Of a stretch of DNA of 64,000 bases, positions 50,998 through 59,185 are shown piece after piece. The notes under the pieces were generated by a model that ran no database searches, was not told where the DNA came from, and saw nothing but the letters and a program-made list of their open reading frames with translations. Numbering within the stretch: the first letter of the stretch is position 1; the number at the start of each line of letters is the position of its first letter. The stretch spans positions 1 to 64,000 of the forward strand of contig NZ_NMWU01000025.1 in the NCBI RefSeq assembly GCF_002860355.1. The letters are read 5' to 3'. Both the position numbers and the translations under genes were made by a program. The DNA is from Bifidobacterium margollesii. Its GTDB lineage: Bacteria; Actinomycetota; Actinomycetes; Actinomycetales; Bifidobacteriaceae.

Positions 50998-52293
50998 CTA
51001 ATCGATCCGGTAGGTCCACGCGGGATTCGAGAACCGTTCGGCGGCCAACGCACGGGCCCTGTCGATGGTGTCGACCGACAGTTCAGCCGATCGCGCGCCC
51101 GCGATGTCGGCGAGCGCGTGGCGGCGCAAGGCCTCGACGAAACGCTCACGGCTCAGCGTCGTGTTCATGCGGATCGGCTCCACACGCCTCTTCGCCGAAC
51201 GCACGCCTTTGTCGCTGAGTTTTTCACGTGAAACACGCAGCATCCGAACCATCTGTTCGGCGTCGATGTCGTAGGCCATGGTGACGTGGTGCAACACGCA
51301 TCCCGGCCCTGACGAGCCGCGACGGGCGGGAAAGCGCCGCTGTGCCGCACCGCCGATCTTGCCGCCGTCCGGCATGGCGATGTCGTTGAGCGGCTGGGGG
51401 ACGGCCGGCACGCCCAGCGAGCGCAATGCCGAGAACGCCCATGCGTCGCAGAGCCGGTAGGATTCCTCGGCGGGGATTCCCGCCACGAATGACGCGGGAA
51501 CGTAGAGCGAGTAGGTGATCGTGTCGTCCGGCCGCACGAACATGGCTCCACCGCCGGTTACGCGCCGGACCACATCGAAGCCGGCCACGGCCGCCGCCTG
51601 CGCATCCACTTCGTTGCGTACCGACTGGTAGGCGCCGATCACGACTGCCGGGCCGGCCCATCGCCAGAATCGCAACGTCGGCGGCATGGATCCGGCGGCG
51701 ACGGCTTCGGCGATGGTCTGGTCGAGGGCCATCTGCAGTGCGGGCGCGTAGGGTTCGGCGTCGAGGATGATCTGTGGATGAAGATCGTGCCATCGTTCGG
51801 CGAACAGTCCCTGCCCATCAAGCGATGGAGCATCAGGCACAGCGGAATCAGCTTGATTCGCAGTCACGACACCGGTTCCGGTCGCATCATCGCCCCCGGC
51901 GTCGCGGATCGCCCGACCGGTGGCCGTGATGATCGCATCGGGAGAGACCCCGACCAGTCCGGCATGGGGATGGTCGGTCAGTACCGTGATCAGATCAGCG
52001 CGAAAGCGATCCGGATCGATCGGCGGCGATTGCCGTTCGATGGTTCGTTCCAGATCGGCGATCAGCGTCATGTCGTCGGCCGCAACGCCCGTATTCGCGT
52101 CACCATCGGTGCCCGCACCGGCAATCGCCGCGGGGTCATCGGATGATCCGCGCACGTCGATGAGGAAATCACCGTCCACATGCGCTTCGACGATTCGGAT
52201 GTCCTCGCCGCCGATACCGTCCAGCCGTACCGAAACCGCCACAAGCTTGCCTCGCGGGGTCTTGCATTGTCCTCTGCCGATCACAGCGCCCAT
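50998..52293 (-). CDS. lplA: Lipoate-protein ligase with N-terminal LplB-like domain
   Basis: Attaches lipoate to acceptor proteins; the only acceptor seen here is GcvH at 58442-58864. 431 residues. The ligase core (about 165-430) has RFWRWAGPAVVIGAYQ, RRVTGGGAMFVRPDDTITYSL (lipoate loop RRVTGGGAMF) and PLNDIAMPDGGKIGGAAQRR with the catalytic Lys. Ahead of it lies an extra domain (about 14-140, GKLVAVSVRLDG..IRIVEAHVDGDFLIDVRG) resembling the accessory LplB/C-terminal domain that in E. coli LplA follows the core, so the order is permuted. The start at 52293 has only a weak Shine-Dalgarno. Confidence 0.88.
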   Translation of the reverse strand: MGAVIGRGQCKTPRGKLVAVSVRLDGIGGEDIRIVEAHVDGDFLIDVRGSSDDPAAIAGAGTDGDANTGVAADDMTLIADLERTIERQSPPIDPDRFRADLITVLTDHPHAGLVGVSPDAIITATGRAIRDAGGDDATGTGVVTANQADSAVPDAPSLDGQGLFAERWHDLHPQIILDAEPYAPALQMALDQTIAEAVAAGSMPPTLRFWRWAGPAVVIGAYQSVRNEVDAQAAAVAGFDVVRRVTGGGAMFVRPDDTITYSLYVPASFVAGIPAEESYRLCDAWAFSALRSLGVPAVPQPLNDIAMPDGGKIGGAAQRRFPARRGSSGPGCVLHHVTMAYDIDAEQMVRMLRVSREKLSDKGVRSAKRRVEPIRMNTTLSRERFVEALRRHALADIAGARSAELSVDTIDRARALAAERFSNPAWTYRID

Positions 52294-52336
52294 CGATCAT
52301 CACCGTCCGTCAGCATGGTCCATCAGGCACGATCCG

Positions 52337-53227
52337 TCAATCCTGGAGCTCGTATCCGTTGGCGTCCTTGTGCCACGGCGATCCGGGCTTGGATGCGATG
52401 ATCAGAATGCCTTCGATCAGCCCCCAGATGCAGGAGACCAGCGGACCGAACAGCACGATCCATCCGACCAGCGTCAGCAGCAGCTGGGCGATCGCCTTGC
52501 CCGTATAGCCGAGGTAGAAGTTATGCACGCCGAAGCAGCCGAGGAAAATACCGAGCAGACCGGCACCGATTTTGGATTTGGCCCCCACGCCGTAGGTCTG
52601 GTACGGACCGTACTGCGGGTACGACGGATATTGATCTCCCGGCTGATACTGACCATCCTGTGGATACTGGCCGTTCGGCGGATACTGGCCATCCGGCGGA
52701 TACGATCCCGCCGGATACTGGCCATACTGGCCGGAGGAATACTGCCCGGCCGGGCCGGACTGGTACGGTCCGGCCTGCGGATACGGGCTCTGCGGATACG
52801 GGCCGGGCTGATCGCCTTGCGGATACTGCGCGCCGTAGCCGGGCTGCTGCGGGTATGGACTTTGCGGACCACCCTGATACGCGCCGCCGCGGCCGTAGAA
52901 CCCATCGTCGGAACCGGCACCGGATGTCGGTACGGCACCGGCGCCGAACTGCGGCTGGGTGCCGGTGTACTGCGCGGCGGCCTGCTCGGCCTGAACGAAG
53001 GCGTCCTGCGCCGATTGCGAATACTCGGTTTGCGGTATCGGCTGGACATACGACGGATGCTGATCGCTACGTTGGTTCTGATCACCGTACTGGCTTCGAT
53101 CACCGTACTGGGTTTGATCACCGTACTGGGTTTGATCACCGTACTGGTTCTGATCACCGTGTTGTGCATCGTCCCCCACGATGCGATTCGGAGTCTCACT
53201 ATACTTCTGGGGCTCATTGTTGATCAT
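52337..53227 (-). CDS. TM2-domain protein with Tyr/Gln/Pro-rich tail
   Basis: A 296-residue membrane protein. The N-terminal 200 residues are low complexity: repeats of YGDQTQ (18-bp DNA repeats) then PYPQ/QYPP/GQY-rich sequence. The C-terminus is a TM2 domain: KSKIGAGLLGIFLGCFGVHN, FYLGYTGKAIAQLLL and a second helix with GPLVSCIWGLIEGILII. The function is unknown; similar proteins are common in actinobacteria. ATG at 53227 chosen by context; 53257 is possible. Confidence 0.82.
   Translation of the reverse strand: MINNEPQKYSETPNRIVGDDAQHGDQNQYGDQTQYGDQTQYGDRSQYGDQNQRSDQHPSYVQPIPQTEYSQSAQDAFVQAEQAAAQYTGTQPQFGAGAVPTSGAGSDDGFYGRGGAYQGGPQSPYPQQPGYGAQYPQGDQPGPYPQSPYPQAGPYQSGPAGQYSSGQYGQYPAGSYPPDGQYPPNGQYPQDGQYQPGDQYPSYPQYGPYQTYGVGAKSKIGAGLLGIFLGCFGVHNFYLGYTGKAIAQLLLTLVGWIVLFGPLVSCIWGLIEGILIIASKPGSPWHKDANGYELQD
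53061..53168. repeat. Six 18-bp coding repeats in the TM2 gene
   Basis: Units of the form YTGATCACCGTACTGGKT repeat six times with drift at both ends, encoding a six-residue QYGDQT-type repeat on the complement. Copy number is likely to vary between strains by slippage. Confidence 0.8.
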
Positions 53228-53316
53228 GTGATCCACGTTACCCGGCTGATGCAACATTCCACCGGATTCTGTCGGGATTTGCCGCTCGGCGGATACGCTC
53301 GCCGACGGCATGCGGG

Positions 53317-53367
53317 AAAACGCACAGGCCCTTCCGCGGAAACCGGAATCCGTGGAAGGGCCTGTGC
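53317..53367 (-). terminator. Terminator of leuB
   Basis: Arms GCACAGGCCCTTCC and GGAAGGGCCTGTGC (outer part of a longer stem, 53367-53322) followed on the complement by GTTTTCCC, 30 bases past the leuB stop. Confidence 0.88.
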
Positions 53368-53397
53368 AGCCGTACCGATCGGCACGGAGACGAGACG

Positions 53398-54438
53398 TCA
53401 GAGACGGGCGAGAATATCGTCGCCCACCTGCTTGGTGGTGCGCTGGGTGGAGCCGAGCTCCTCGATGTCGGCTTCCACGGCGGCGTCGATGCGGGCGGCG
53501 ATGTCGTCGTATCCGAAGTGACGCAGCAACATGGCGGTGGAGAGCACGGCGGCCGTCGGGTTGGCGATGCCCTTGCCGGCGATGTCGGGAGCGGAACCGT
53601 GGATCGGCTCGAACATCGACGGATACTCGTTGCTGGCGTTGATGCAACCGGAGGCGGAATAACCCACGCCGCCGACCACGGCACCGGCCTCGTCGGTGAT
53701 GATGTCGCCGAAGAGGTTGTCGGTGAGGATCACGTCGAAACGGCTCGGGTTGGAGACCAGGAAGATGGTGGTCGCGTCGATGTGCAGGTAGTCGTGCGTG
53801 ACCTCCGGGTACTCCTCGCCCACCTTGTCGACGATGCGCTGCCACATGTCGCCGGCGTTGACGAGCACGTTCTTCTTGTGCACGAGGGTCACATGCTTCC
53901 TGCGCTTCATGGCCAGTTCGAAGGCGTAGCGCACCACGCGCTCCACACCGTAGGCGGTGTTGATGGAGACCTCGGTGGCCACCTCGTTCGGCGTGCCGAC
54001 GCGCACCGCGCCGCCGGCACCGCAGTACAGGCCCTCGGTGCCTTCACGCACGACGACGAAATCGATGTCGCCGGGGTTGGCGAGCGGCGAGGTGACGCCC
54101 TTGTACAGCTTGGTCGGGCGCAGGTTGATGTACTGGTCGAGGGCGAAACGCAGCTTGAGCAGCAGGCCGCGCTCCAGAATGCCGGCCTTGATGCGCGGGT
54201 CGCCGACGGCGCCGAGCAGGATGGCATCCTGCTTCTTGATCTCCTCCAGCTCCTCGTCGGGAAGGCTCGAGCCGTCACGCAGGTAGCGTTCGGCACCGAG
54301 TTCGAAGTTGGTGTAGTTGAAGTTGATCACGCCTTCGGAGGCCTTTTCGAGCACGGCCTGGGCGACCGGCGTGACTTCCTTGCCGATGCCGTCGCCGGGA
54401 ATGACCGCGAGGTTCAATGTCTTGATGTCATTTGCCAT
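53398..54438 (-). CDS. leuB: 3-isopropylmalate dehydrogenase
   Basis: Third step of leucine synthesis, NAD-dependent oxidative decarboxylation. 346 residues. [13 protein letters not shown] at the N-terminus, [14 protein letters not shown], the Lys in [10 protein letters not shown] and the metal-binding [17 protein letters not shown], then [18 protein letters not shown] are standard. The start at 54438 (MANDIKTL) is chosen over 54471 on family length. It lies just beyond a perfect 12-bp inverted repeat (54443-54482); no other leu genes are nearby. Confidence 0.95.
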   Translation of the reverse strand: MANDIKTLNLAVIPGDGIGKEVTPVAQAVLEKASEGVINFNYTNFELGAERYLRDGSSLPDEELEEIKKQDAILLGAVGDPRIKAGILERGLLLKLRFALDQYINLRPTKLYKGVTSPLANPGDIDFVVVREGTEGLYCGAGGAVRVGTPNEVATEVSINTAYGVERVVRYAFELAMKRRKHVTLVHKKNVLVNAGDMWQRIVDKVGEEYPEVTHDYLHIDATTIFLVSNPSRFDVILTDNLFGDIITDEAGAVVGGVGYSASGCINASNEYPSMFEPIHGSAPDIAGKGIANPTAAVLSTAMLLRHFGYDDIAARIDAAVEADIEELGSTQRTTKQVGDDILARL

Positions 54439-54442
54439 ACCC

Positions 54443-54482
54443 AACAGGGTAGGTGGCTGCGTCCAAATCAACCTACCCTGTT
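54443..54482. promoter_or_regulatory. Perfect 12-bp inverted repeat upstream of leuB
   Basis: AACAGGGTAGGT and ACCTACCCTGTT around 16 bases, ending five bases before the leuB ATG. In the leftward transcript it would form a hairpin that covers the initiation region. It is either a leuB operator or translational switch, or the terminator of ptrB. Confidence 0.6.
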
Positions 54483-54530
54483 CCGTCTGGTGGACACCGC
54501 CTTATGAACACCACCTTATGGACGGCTTCG

Positions 54531-57053
54531 TCAATCCTCGATGCCCATGGCGGCGAGGCACCAGGCGTTCTCGTAGGCGATCTCCTGCCAACGCTTGTAC
54601 CTGCCGGAAACACCGCCGTGCCCGGCCTCGACCTCGATCTTCGCCACGGCGTCGACCTCGGCAGCAGGCTCCTGCAGACGGGCGAGCCACTTGAGCGGCT
54701 CGACGTACAGCACGCGGGTGTCGTTCATCGACGTGGTGATGAACATGGCGGGGAAATGCCGGGTGCCGAAGGTCTGCTCGCGTTCATCGGCATCCATCAC
54801 GTTCTCATACGGCGAATAATCCTTCATGTAGCGATAGACGTTCGAATTATGCAGCGGATCGCCCCACTCGTCCCACTCGGTGACGGTGAGCGGCAGAGAG
54901 GTATCGAGAATCGAAGTGAGCGCGTCGACGAACGGCACGTCGGCCTCGATGCCCGCATACAGCTGCGGAGCCATGTTCGCGACCACACCCATCAGCAGGC
55001 CACCGGCCGAACCGCCGTTGGCCACGGTGTGCCGCGGATCGGCGTATCCGGCACGCTGCAGGGCGGCCGTGGCGTCGACGAAATCGATGAAGGTGTTCAT
55101 CTTATGCAGCTTGCGTCCCTGCTCGTACCACGCACGACCCATTTCGCCGCCGCCGCGCACATGCGGCACCGCATACAGCACGCCGCGGTCGAGCAGACTC
55201 AGCCTCGGCACCGAGAAGGTGGGATCCGAACTGATCTCGTAGGCGCCGTATCCGGTGATGAACATGGCTCGCAACGGCTTCGAATGAATCCGCTCCAGCT
55301 TCTCATCGTCGTCCACGCTTTCCATGGATCGCACGGACTGGCTGTAGGCGGAGTCCTCCAGCGAGAGGGTCAGCTCGCGAGGAGCCTCGATCACCTCGCT
55401 GGTCAGCCCCTCGGCGGCCCCTTCCAGAGCCGGCACCGTACCGCGACGCCACACCAACGACACCGGCACATGCTCGCCGTCGCGCACCCGCACCCACAGC
55501 CGTTTTTCGGCGTAGTCCGCGGGATTGTAATCGCCCAGCACGGTGGACCGCTTGAGCAGCACGTCCTCGTCGGTTTCCGGATCGTATTCGTGCAGCTCCC
55601 CCGGCTGCGTGTAGCTCATGGTGGTGTAGCGCATGCGCGGCGCCTCATACGAGGGGTTGCCACTCATGCCGATCGAATACAGCTTGCCCTCCACGCGCGG
55701 CAGAACCTCACCGAACCCCCACTGCCGGTTGGCGAGGAAATCCTCCTTGGCCTGCCGTTTGGGCATCACGGCCAGATGCGGCAGACTATTGGCCCGGTAC
55801 GACAGCGCCACGAAATGCTTGTACATGGCGATGCCTTCGATGCGCAGCCCCTGAACGTCCTGCAGGACGGCGGGGTTGCGCGGATTCGAGCAGATCGTGC
55901 CCACGGACTGGTAGAACGTGGCGCGCGTGGCCGGCGACGGCGTCACGCCGCGCGGCGGCTCGCATCCCGCCGGACTGCCCTGCGCCACGCACATGCCCTC
56001 GCCGAGCTTGTACGGCGGCTTATGCAGACGCATATCGATCACGTCGATCTCGAAATTCGGGTTGGAGACGTTATGGATCACCATCGCCACCGGAATGTCG
56101 CCGCGCTCATCCTCGAAGCGCGCGAAGCTCACGTCGTACTCCACGCCGGGCTGGCGTTCGATGAACGGACGGAACTCACCTTCCGGGGTTTCCACCGGAA
56201 GCATCAGCACCTCGGAGGTGGTTTTGGAACTGGATTCGATGATGATGTGCTGCTCGTCGAACGAAGTGCCGACCCCCACCCAGAACCGGTCATCGGGATC
56301 GTGATACACCTCCACGTCCTCGTCGGGCGACGCGCCGATGCGGTGGCGCCACACGCAGTACGGGCGCCACGCCTCGTCCACGCGGGTGTAGAACACCCAT
56401 CGGCCGTCCGGCGTGATGCATCCGCCGCCGGCGACCTCGTGGATCACTTCGGGGAAATCCTCCCCGGTCCTCAGATCGCGGATCCTCAGATCGTACCGCT
56501 CGTTGCCCGCCGTATCCACGCTGTAGGCCAGGTATCGGCCGTCGTGGCTCAGATCAAGCCCGCCGACGTTGAAGAAATCATGGCCCTCCGACTCCACGTT
56601 GCAGTCGAACACCACTTCCTCGGTCTGGTCCTCCTGACTGTCGGCCAGCATACCGTTCGCGTTGATGGTCGGCGGATCCCAATCGTCCGCATCGCGCACC
56701 GGCACCCGGCACTGAATGCCGTACTGCTTGCCCTCCTCGGTACGCGTGAAATACCAGTAGTCGTTCATGCGGGTCGGCACCGACATGTCGGTCTGCTGGA
56801 TGCGCGACTTGATCTCCTCGAACAGCGTGCCGCGCAGTGTTTTGAGCCCGGCCATACGACGTTCGCAATACTCGTTCTGCGCGGCCACGTACTGCTGGGT
56901 TCGCGCGGATTCCTTGTCGCGCATCCACTCGTACGGGTCGTCGAATACGTCGCCCTGCGCCGCACGACGGCTCGGTTCCTTCACCGCATAGGGCGGTTTG
57001 AGCCCGGCCACGTCATCGAAGGCGGGGTCTCCCTGATAGTCCGAAGAAGTCAT
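54531..57053 (-). CDS. ptrB: Oligopeptidase B (S9A prolyl oligopeptidase family)
   Basis: Cytosolic serine peptidase of 840 residues cleaving short peptides after basic residues. N-terminal beta-propeller, then alpha/beta hydrolase domain with HVRGGGEMGRAWYEQGRK, nucleophile Ser in NGGSAGGLLMG, Asp in TSMNDTRVLYVEPLKW and His in EAGHGGVSGRY. The protein is longer than the roughly 690-residue E. coli PtrB, the extra length being spread through the propeller. No Shine-Dalgarno: GATACT (57066-57061) lies seven bases before the ATG, pointing to a leaderless mRNA. Confidence 0.92.
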   Translation of the reverse strand: MTSSDYQGDPAFDDVAGLKPPYAVKEPSRRAAQGDVFDDPYEWMRDKESARTQQYVAAQNEYCERRMAGLKTLRGTLFEEIKSRIQQTDMSVPTRMNDYWYFTRTEEGKQYGIQCRVPVRDADDWDPPTINANGMLADSQEDQTEEVVFDCNVESEGHDFFNVGGLDLSHDGRYLAYSVDTAGNERYDLRIRDLRTGEDFPEVIHEVAGGGCITPDGRWVFYTRVDEAWRPYCVWRHRIGASPDEDVEVYHDPDDRFWVGVGTSFDEQHIIIESSSKTTSEVLMLPVETPEGEFRPFIERQPGVEYDVSFARFEDERGDIPVAMVIHNVSNPNFEIDVIDMRLHKPPYKLGEGMCVAQGSPAGCEPPRGVTPSPATRATFYQSVGTICSNPRNPAVLQDVQGLRIEGIAMYKHFVALSYRANSLPHLAVMPKRQAKEDFLANRQWGFGEVLPRVEGKLYSIGMSGNPSYEAPRMRYTTMSYTQPGELHEYDPETDEDVLLKRSTVLGDYNPADYAEKRLWVRVRDGEHVPVSLVWRRGTVPALEGAAEGLTSEVIEAPRELTLSLEDSAYSQSVRSMESVDDDEKLERIHSKPLRAMFITGYGAYEISSDPTFSVPRLSLLDRGVLYAVPHVRGGGEMGRAWYEQGRKLHKMNTFIDFVDATAALQRAGYADPRHTVANGGSAGGLLMGVVANMAPQLYAGIEADVPFVDALTSILDTSLPLTVTEWDEWGDPLHNSNVYRYMKDYSPYENVMDADEREQTFGTRHFPAMFITTSMNDTRVLYVEPLKWLARLQEPAAEVDAVAKIEVEAGHGGVSGRYKRWQEIAYENAWCLAAMGIED

Positions 57054-57060
57054 GTGATTC

Positions 57061-57089
57061 AGTATCGCACGCCCATACGGACTATGGGC
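57061..57089 (-). promoter_or_regulatory. ptrB promoter region with overlapping inverted repeat
   Basis: Extended -10 TGCGATACT (57069-57061) seven bases before the ptrB ATG, with a perfect inverted repeat GCCCATA-CGGAC-TATGGGC (57071-57089) between the -10 and the expected -35. A repressor bound there would block the promoter. Confidence 0.55.
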
Positions 57090-57174
57090 GCATTGCGGCC
57101 GCGGTTCATCATAGGGCGCAAGCGGGAAACGCCCGGAATGCGCCGGAATACACCCGGAATACGCCCAGTCAGGC

Positions 57175-58449
57175 TCAGTCGTGCAGGTTCTTCAGATACG
57201 GCAGCATCGTCTTCATCAGATTCATGCCCGTCGTGCCGTAGAACACCGGCACGTCGGTGGCTGGGGCCGGCGGGGTGACCGTGACCCCGGCCATCTTCTG
57301 CAGCGGAATGCCGCTCTCCCCCGGATTGAGCTGCCGTATGCCGATCGCCAGCACACGACCCTTGTACCGCTGGGCGATGGTGGCGTAGGTGGTCGGATCC
57401 TTCTGGCCGTCATCACCGAGCAGAATGAACTTCATCTGCGGGAAGTCGGCCATCAGCTGCTCCACGAACTCCAGTTTGTGCTGCACGCCGGTCTGGATGA
57501 AGGTTTTCGGCCGCGGATCGAGATCCCGCAGCAGCAGAGGCCCTTCCGGGAAGCCGTGGTATTCGATGCAGTGGCGGATCGACCCCTCGACGTTCCACGG
57601 CGAGGTGGACAGGTAGAAGAACGGGGCGTCGGGGAACCGCTCCTGAAGTTTGGAGTAGAACACCGACATCGACGGCACCGACAGCCTCTTGCGCGGATTG
57701 AGGAGCAGCAGATTGTAGGCGGCCCGCCACAGGATCGGCGCCTGCGTGACCATGATCGTGTCGTCCACGTCGGAGATGATGCCCACCTTGGCGTCGGCGG
57801 GGATGGTGTACAGCGTGGAATGCACGGGCTCGCGGCGGGCGACGGTGTAGCTGACGTCGTGTTTGCCGGGTTCGAGTTCCCGTTCGGCGACGAGATCGAG
57901 ATAGCCCTGCGTGTCGGAGATCGCGTACTTGCTGCTCTGGTCGGGATGCTCGTCCACCGCGTCGTATGCGGCGGATTCCCCCACCTGCACGGTGACCAGC
58001 GGCGTGGAGTCGATGCTGATCTTCACCTGCGTGTGCGCGGCGGGCACCATGAACAGCGCGCGGATGCCGCGCATGATCACTCCGGCGGTGCGGCTCATCG
58101 GCGCGTACACCGTGCGGCAGATCAGACGGGAGTAGGAGCCGGTGCCGTAGCCGATGTACGGTTCGACGCGCGGGAACCATCCCATTCGCCGGGCGATGAC
58201 GTTGGAGACCTTCGTCCACACGCCGAACACGCCGAGCACCGTATGACGCACCACGCGAACGCGCAGCGGCTTGGACGAAATACGCTCGTGTTTGCTGGCC
58301 GCATCGAAGGTGGTGGTGGCATGCTGGGCCGGAATCAGCTCCTTGCCACGGGCGTCGGTGGGCGTTTCGCTCACCGACGGCGTCTCCCGCAACGGTGTTG
58401 CCGGGGTGTGGAGTCGGTGCAGATGCTGCGGATCGGGAAGGTCAGGCAT
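57175..58449 (-). CDS. App1-type phosphatase domain protein (DUF2183)
   Basis: A 424-residue protein of the App1/DUF2183 family, named after yeast phosphatidate phosphatase App1. The HAD-like catalytic motif IISDVDDTIMVTQ is followed by FFYLSTSPWNVEG and KFILLGDDGQKDPTTYA. The N-terminal 150 residues contain a short amphipathic/hydrophobic stretch (about 105-135) and a beta-rich region. It probably acts on phosphatidic acid or a similar lipid phosphate. It overlaps the end of gcvH by eight bases and is likely co-transcribed. Confidence 0.87.
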   Translation of the reverse strand: MPDLPDPQHLHRLHTPATPLRETPSVSETPTDARGKELIPAQHATTTFDAASKHERISSKPLRVRVVRHTVLGVFGVWTKVSNVIARRMGWFPRVEPYIGYGTGSYSRLICRTVYAPMSRTAGVIMRGIRALFMVPAAHTQVKISIDSTPLVTVQVGESAAYDAVDEHPDQSSKYAISDTQGYLDLVAERELEPGKHDVSYTVARREPVHSTLYTIPADAKVGIISDVDDTIMVTQAPILWRAAYNLLLLNPRKRLSVPSMSVFYSKLQERFPDAPFFYLSTSPWNVEGSIRHCIEYHGFPEGPLLLRDLDPRPKTFIQTGVQHKLEFVEQLMADFPQMKFILLGDDGQKDPTTYATIAQRYKGRVLAIGIRQLNPGESGIPLQKMAGVTVTPPAPATDVPVFYGTTGMNLMKTMLPYLKNLHD

Positions 58450-58864
58450 GGGCTACCTTGCCGTATTCCTCGGCGGTCAGCAGATCGGGGGCGTCGTCGT
58501 CGGCCGCGATCTTGATGAGCCAGCCTTCGCCATACGGATCGTTGTCGATCACGGAAGGATCGTCGTAGGCTTCCCTATTGACGTACTTCACCGTTCCGGA
58601 CACCGGACTGATCAGCGGGGAGACCACTTTGGAGGATTCCAGCTGAGCGATCTCATCGCCGGCCTCAACCTGCGAATCGACTTCGGGGAATTCCACGAAG
58701 ACGATCTCCCCCAGCTGCTCGGTGGCGTATTCCGTGATGCCGATGACCAGCGGATCGACGGAATCGTCCACCCATACGTGATCGGCCGTATAGCTCAGAT
58801 GATCCGGGATGTCGATGCTCTTGCCGGCGTCCTCGGATGAAAATTCACGCTGTTCGTCACTCAT
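58442..58864 (-). CDS. gcvH: Glycine cleavage system H-like lipoyl protein
   Basis: A 140-residue single lipoyl domain. The lipoyl-lysine is Lys79 in LESSKVV (family ES-x-K), preceded by LGEIVFVEFPEVDSQVEAGDEIA and followed by SPLISPVSGTVKYVN and the C-terminal GEGWLIKI. No glycine-cleavage P, T or L gene is in the window, so its partner is unknown; the lipoate ligase at 50998 should modify it. The ATG at 58864 is chosen because TAGTCT lies seven bases upstream (leaderless type) and no Shine-Dalgarno is present; 58888 is the alternative. Overlaps the App1-type gene. Confidence 0.9.
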   Translation of the reverse strand: MSDEQREFSSEDAGKSIDIPDHLSYTADHVWVDDSVDPLVIGITEYATEQLGEIVFVEFPEVDSQVEAGDEIAQLESSKVVSPLISPVSGTVKYVNREAYDDPSVIDNDPYGEGWLIKIAADDDAPDLLTAEEYGKVAHA

Positions 58865-58914
58865 ATGCACCAGACTACCCGTGGCCATCGTCCGAAGGCC
58901 TGCGGCTACCGATC

Positions 58915-59180
58915 CACCTCATCCGACCGGCATACGCCGGCCACCTTCCCCTCGGAGGGGAAGACAGGAAATGAACCGGCTACGCCGGCCACCTTCTCCG
59001 CAAGAGCGGACGGCAGGTCTCCGACGTCGCATCTCGGCTTCCCCTCGAGGGGAAGCTGTCGAGTGCAACGAGACTGATGAGGTGACCCGAACAAAACATC
59101 AGCCCAACAACACCAAGCAACGCCATACCCACCTCATCCGACCGGCTACGCCGGCCTCCTTCCCCTGTGAGGGGAAGGAG
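58915..59180. repeat. Intergenic palindromic repeat block 5
   Basis: CACCTCATCCGACCGGC, ATACGCCGGCCACCTTCCCC and TCGGAGGGGAAG open the block, then GGCTACGCCGGCCACCTTC and GCAAGAGCGGACGGC. The inverted arm CGGCTTCCCC-TCGA-GGGGAAGC, TGTCGAGTGCAACGAGACTG and ATGAGGTG follows. The spacer holds CATCAGCCCAACAACACC and the right arm runs from CACCTCATCCGACCGGC to GTGAGGGGAAGG. It separates gcvH from the L,D-transpeptidase. Confidence 0.8.
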
Positions 59181-59185
59181 GATCG

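Noticed and set aside
54439-54530. T-box or leader-peptide attenuator for leuB
   Set aside because: No run of leucine codons, no T-box sequence and too little space; only a simple inverted repeat is present.
54453-57278. 941-codon + strand open frame opposite oligopeptidase B
   Set aside because: His/Arg-rich shadow frame without domain features; the leftward frame has the full S9 catalytic triad.
15976-59180. Insertion sequences at the repeat blocks
   Set aside because: No transposase frame, no target duplications recognisable and the blocks are made of short palindromes.
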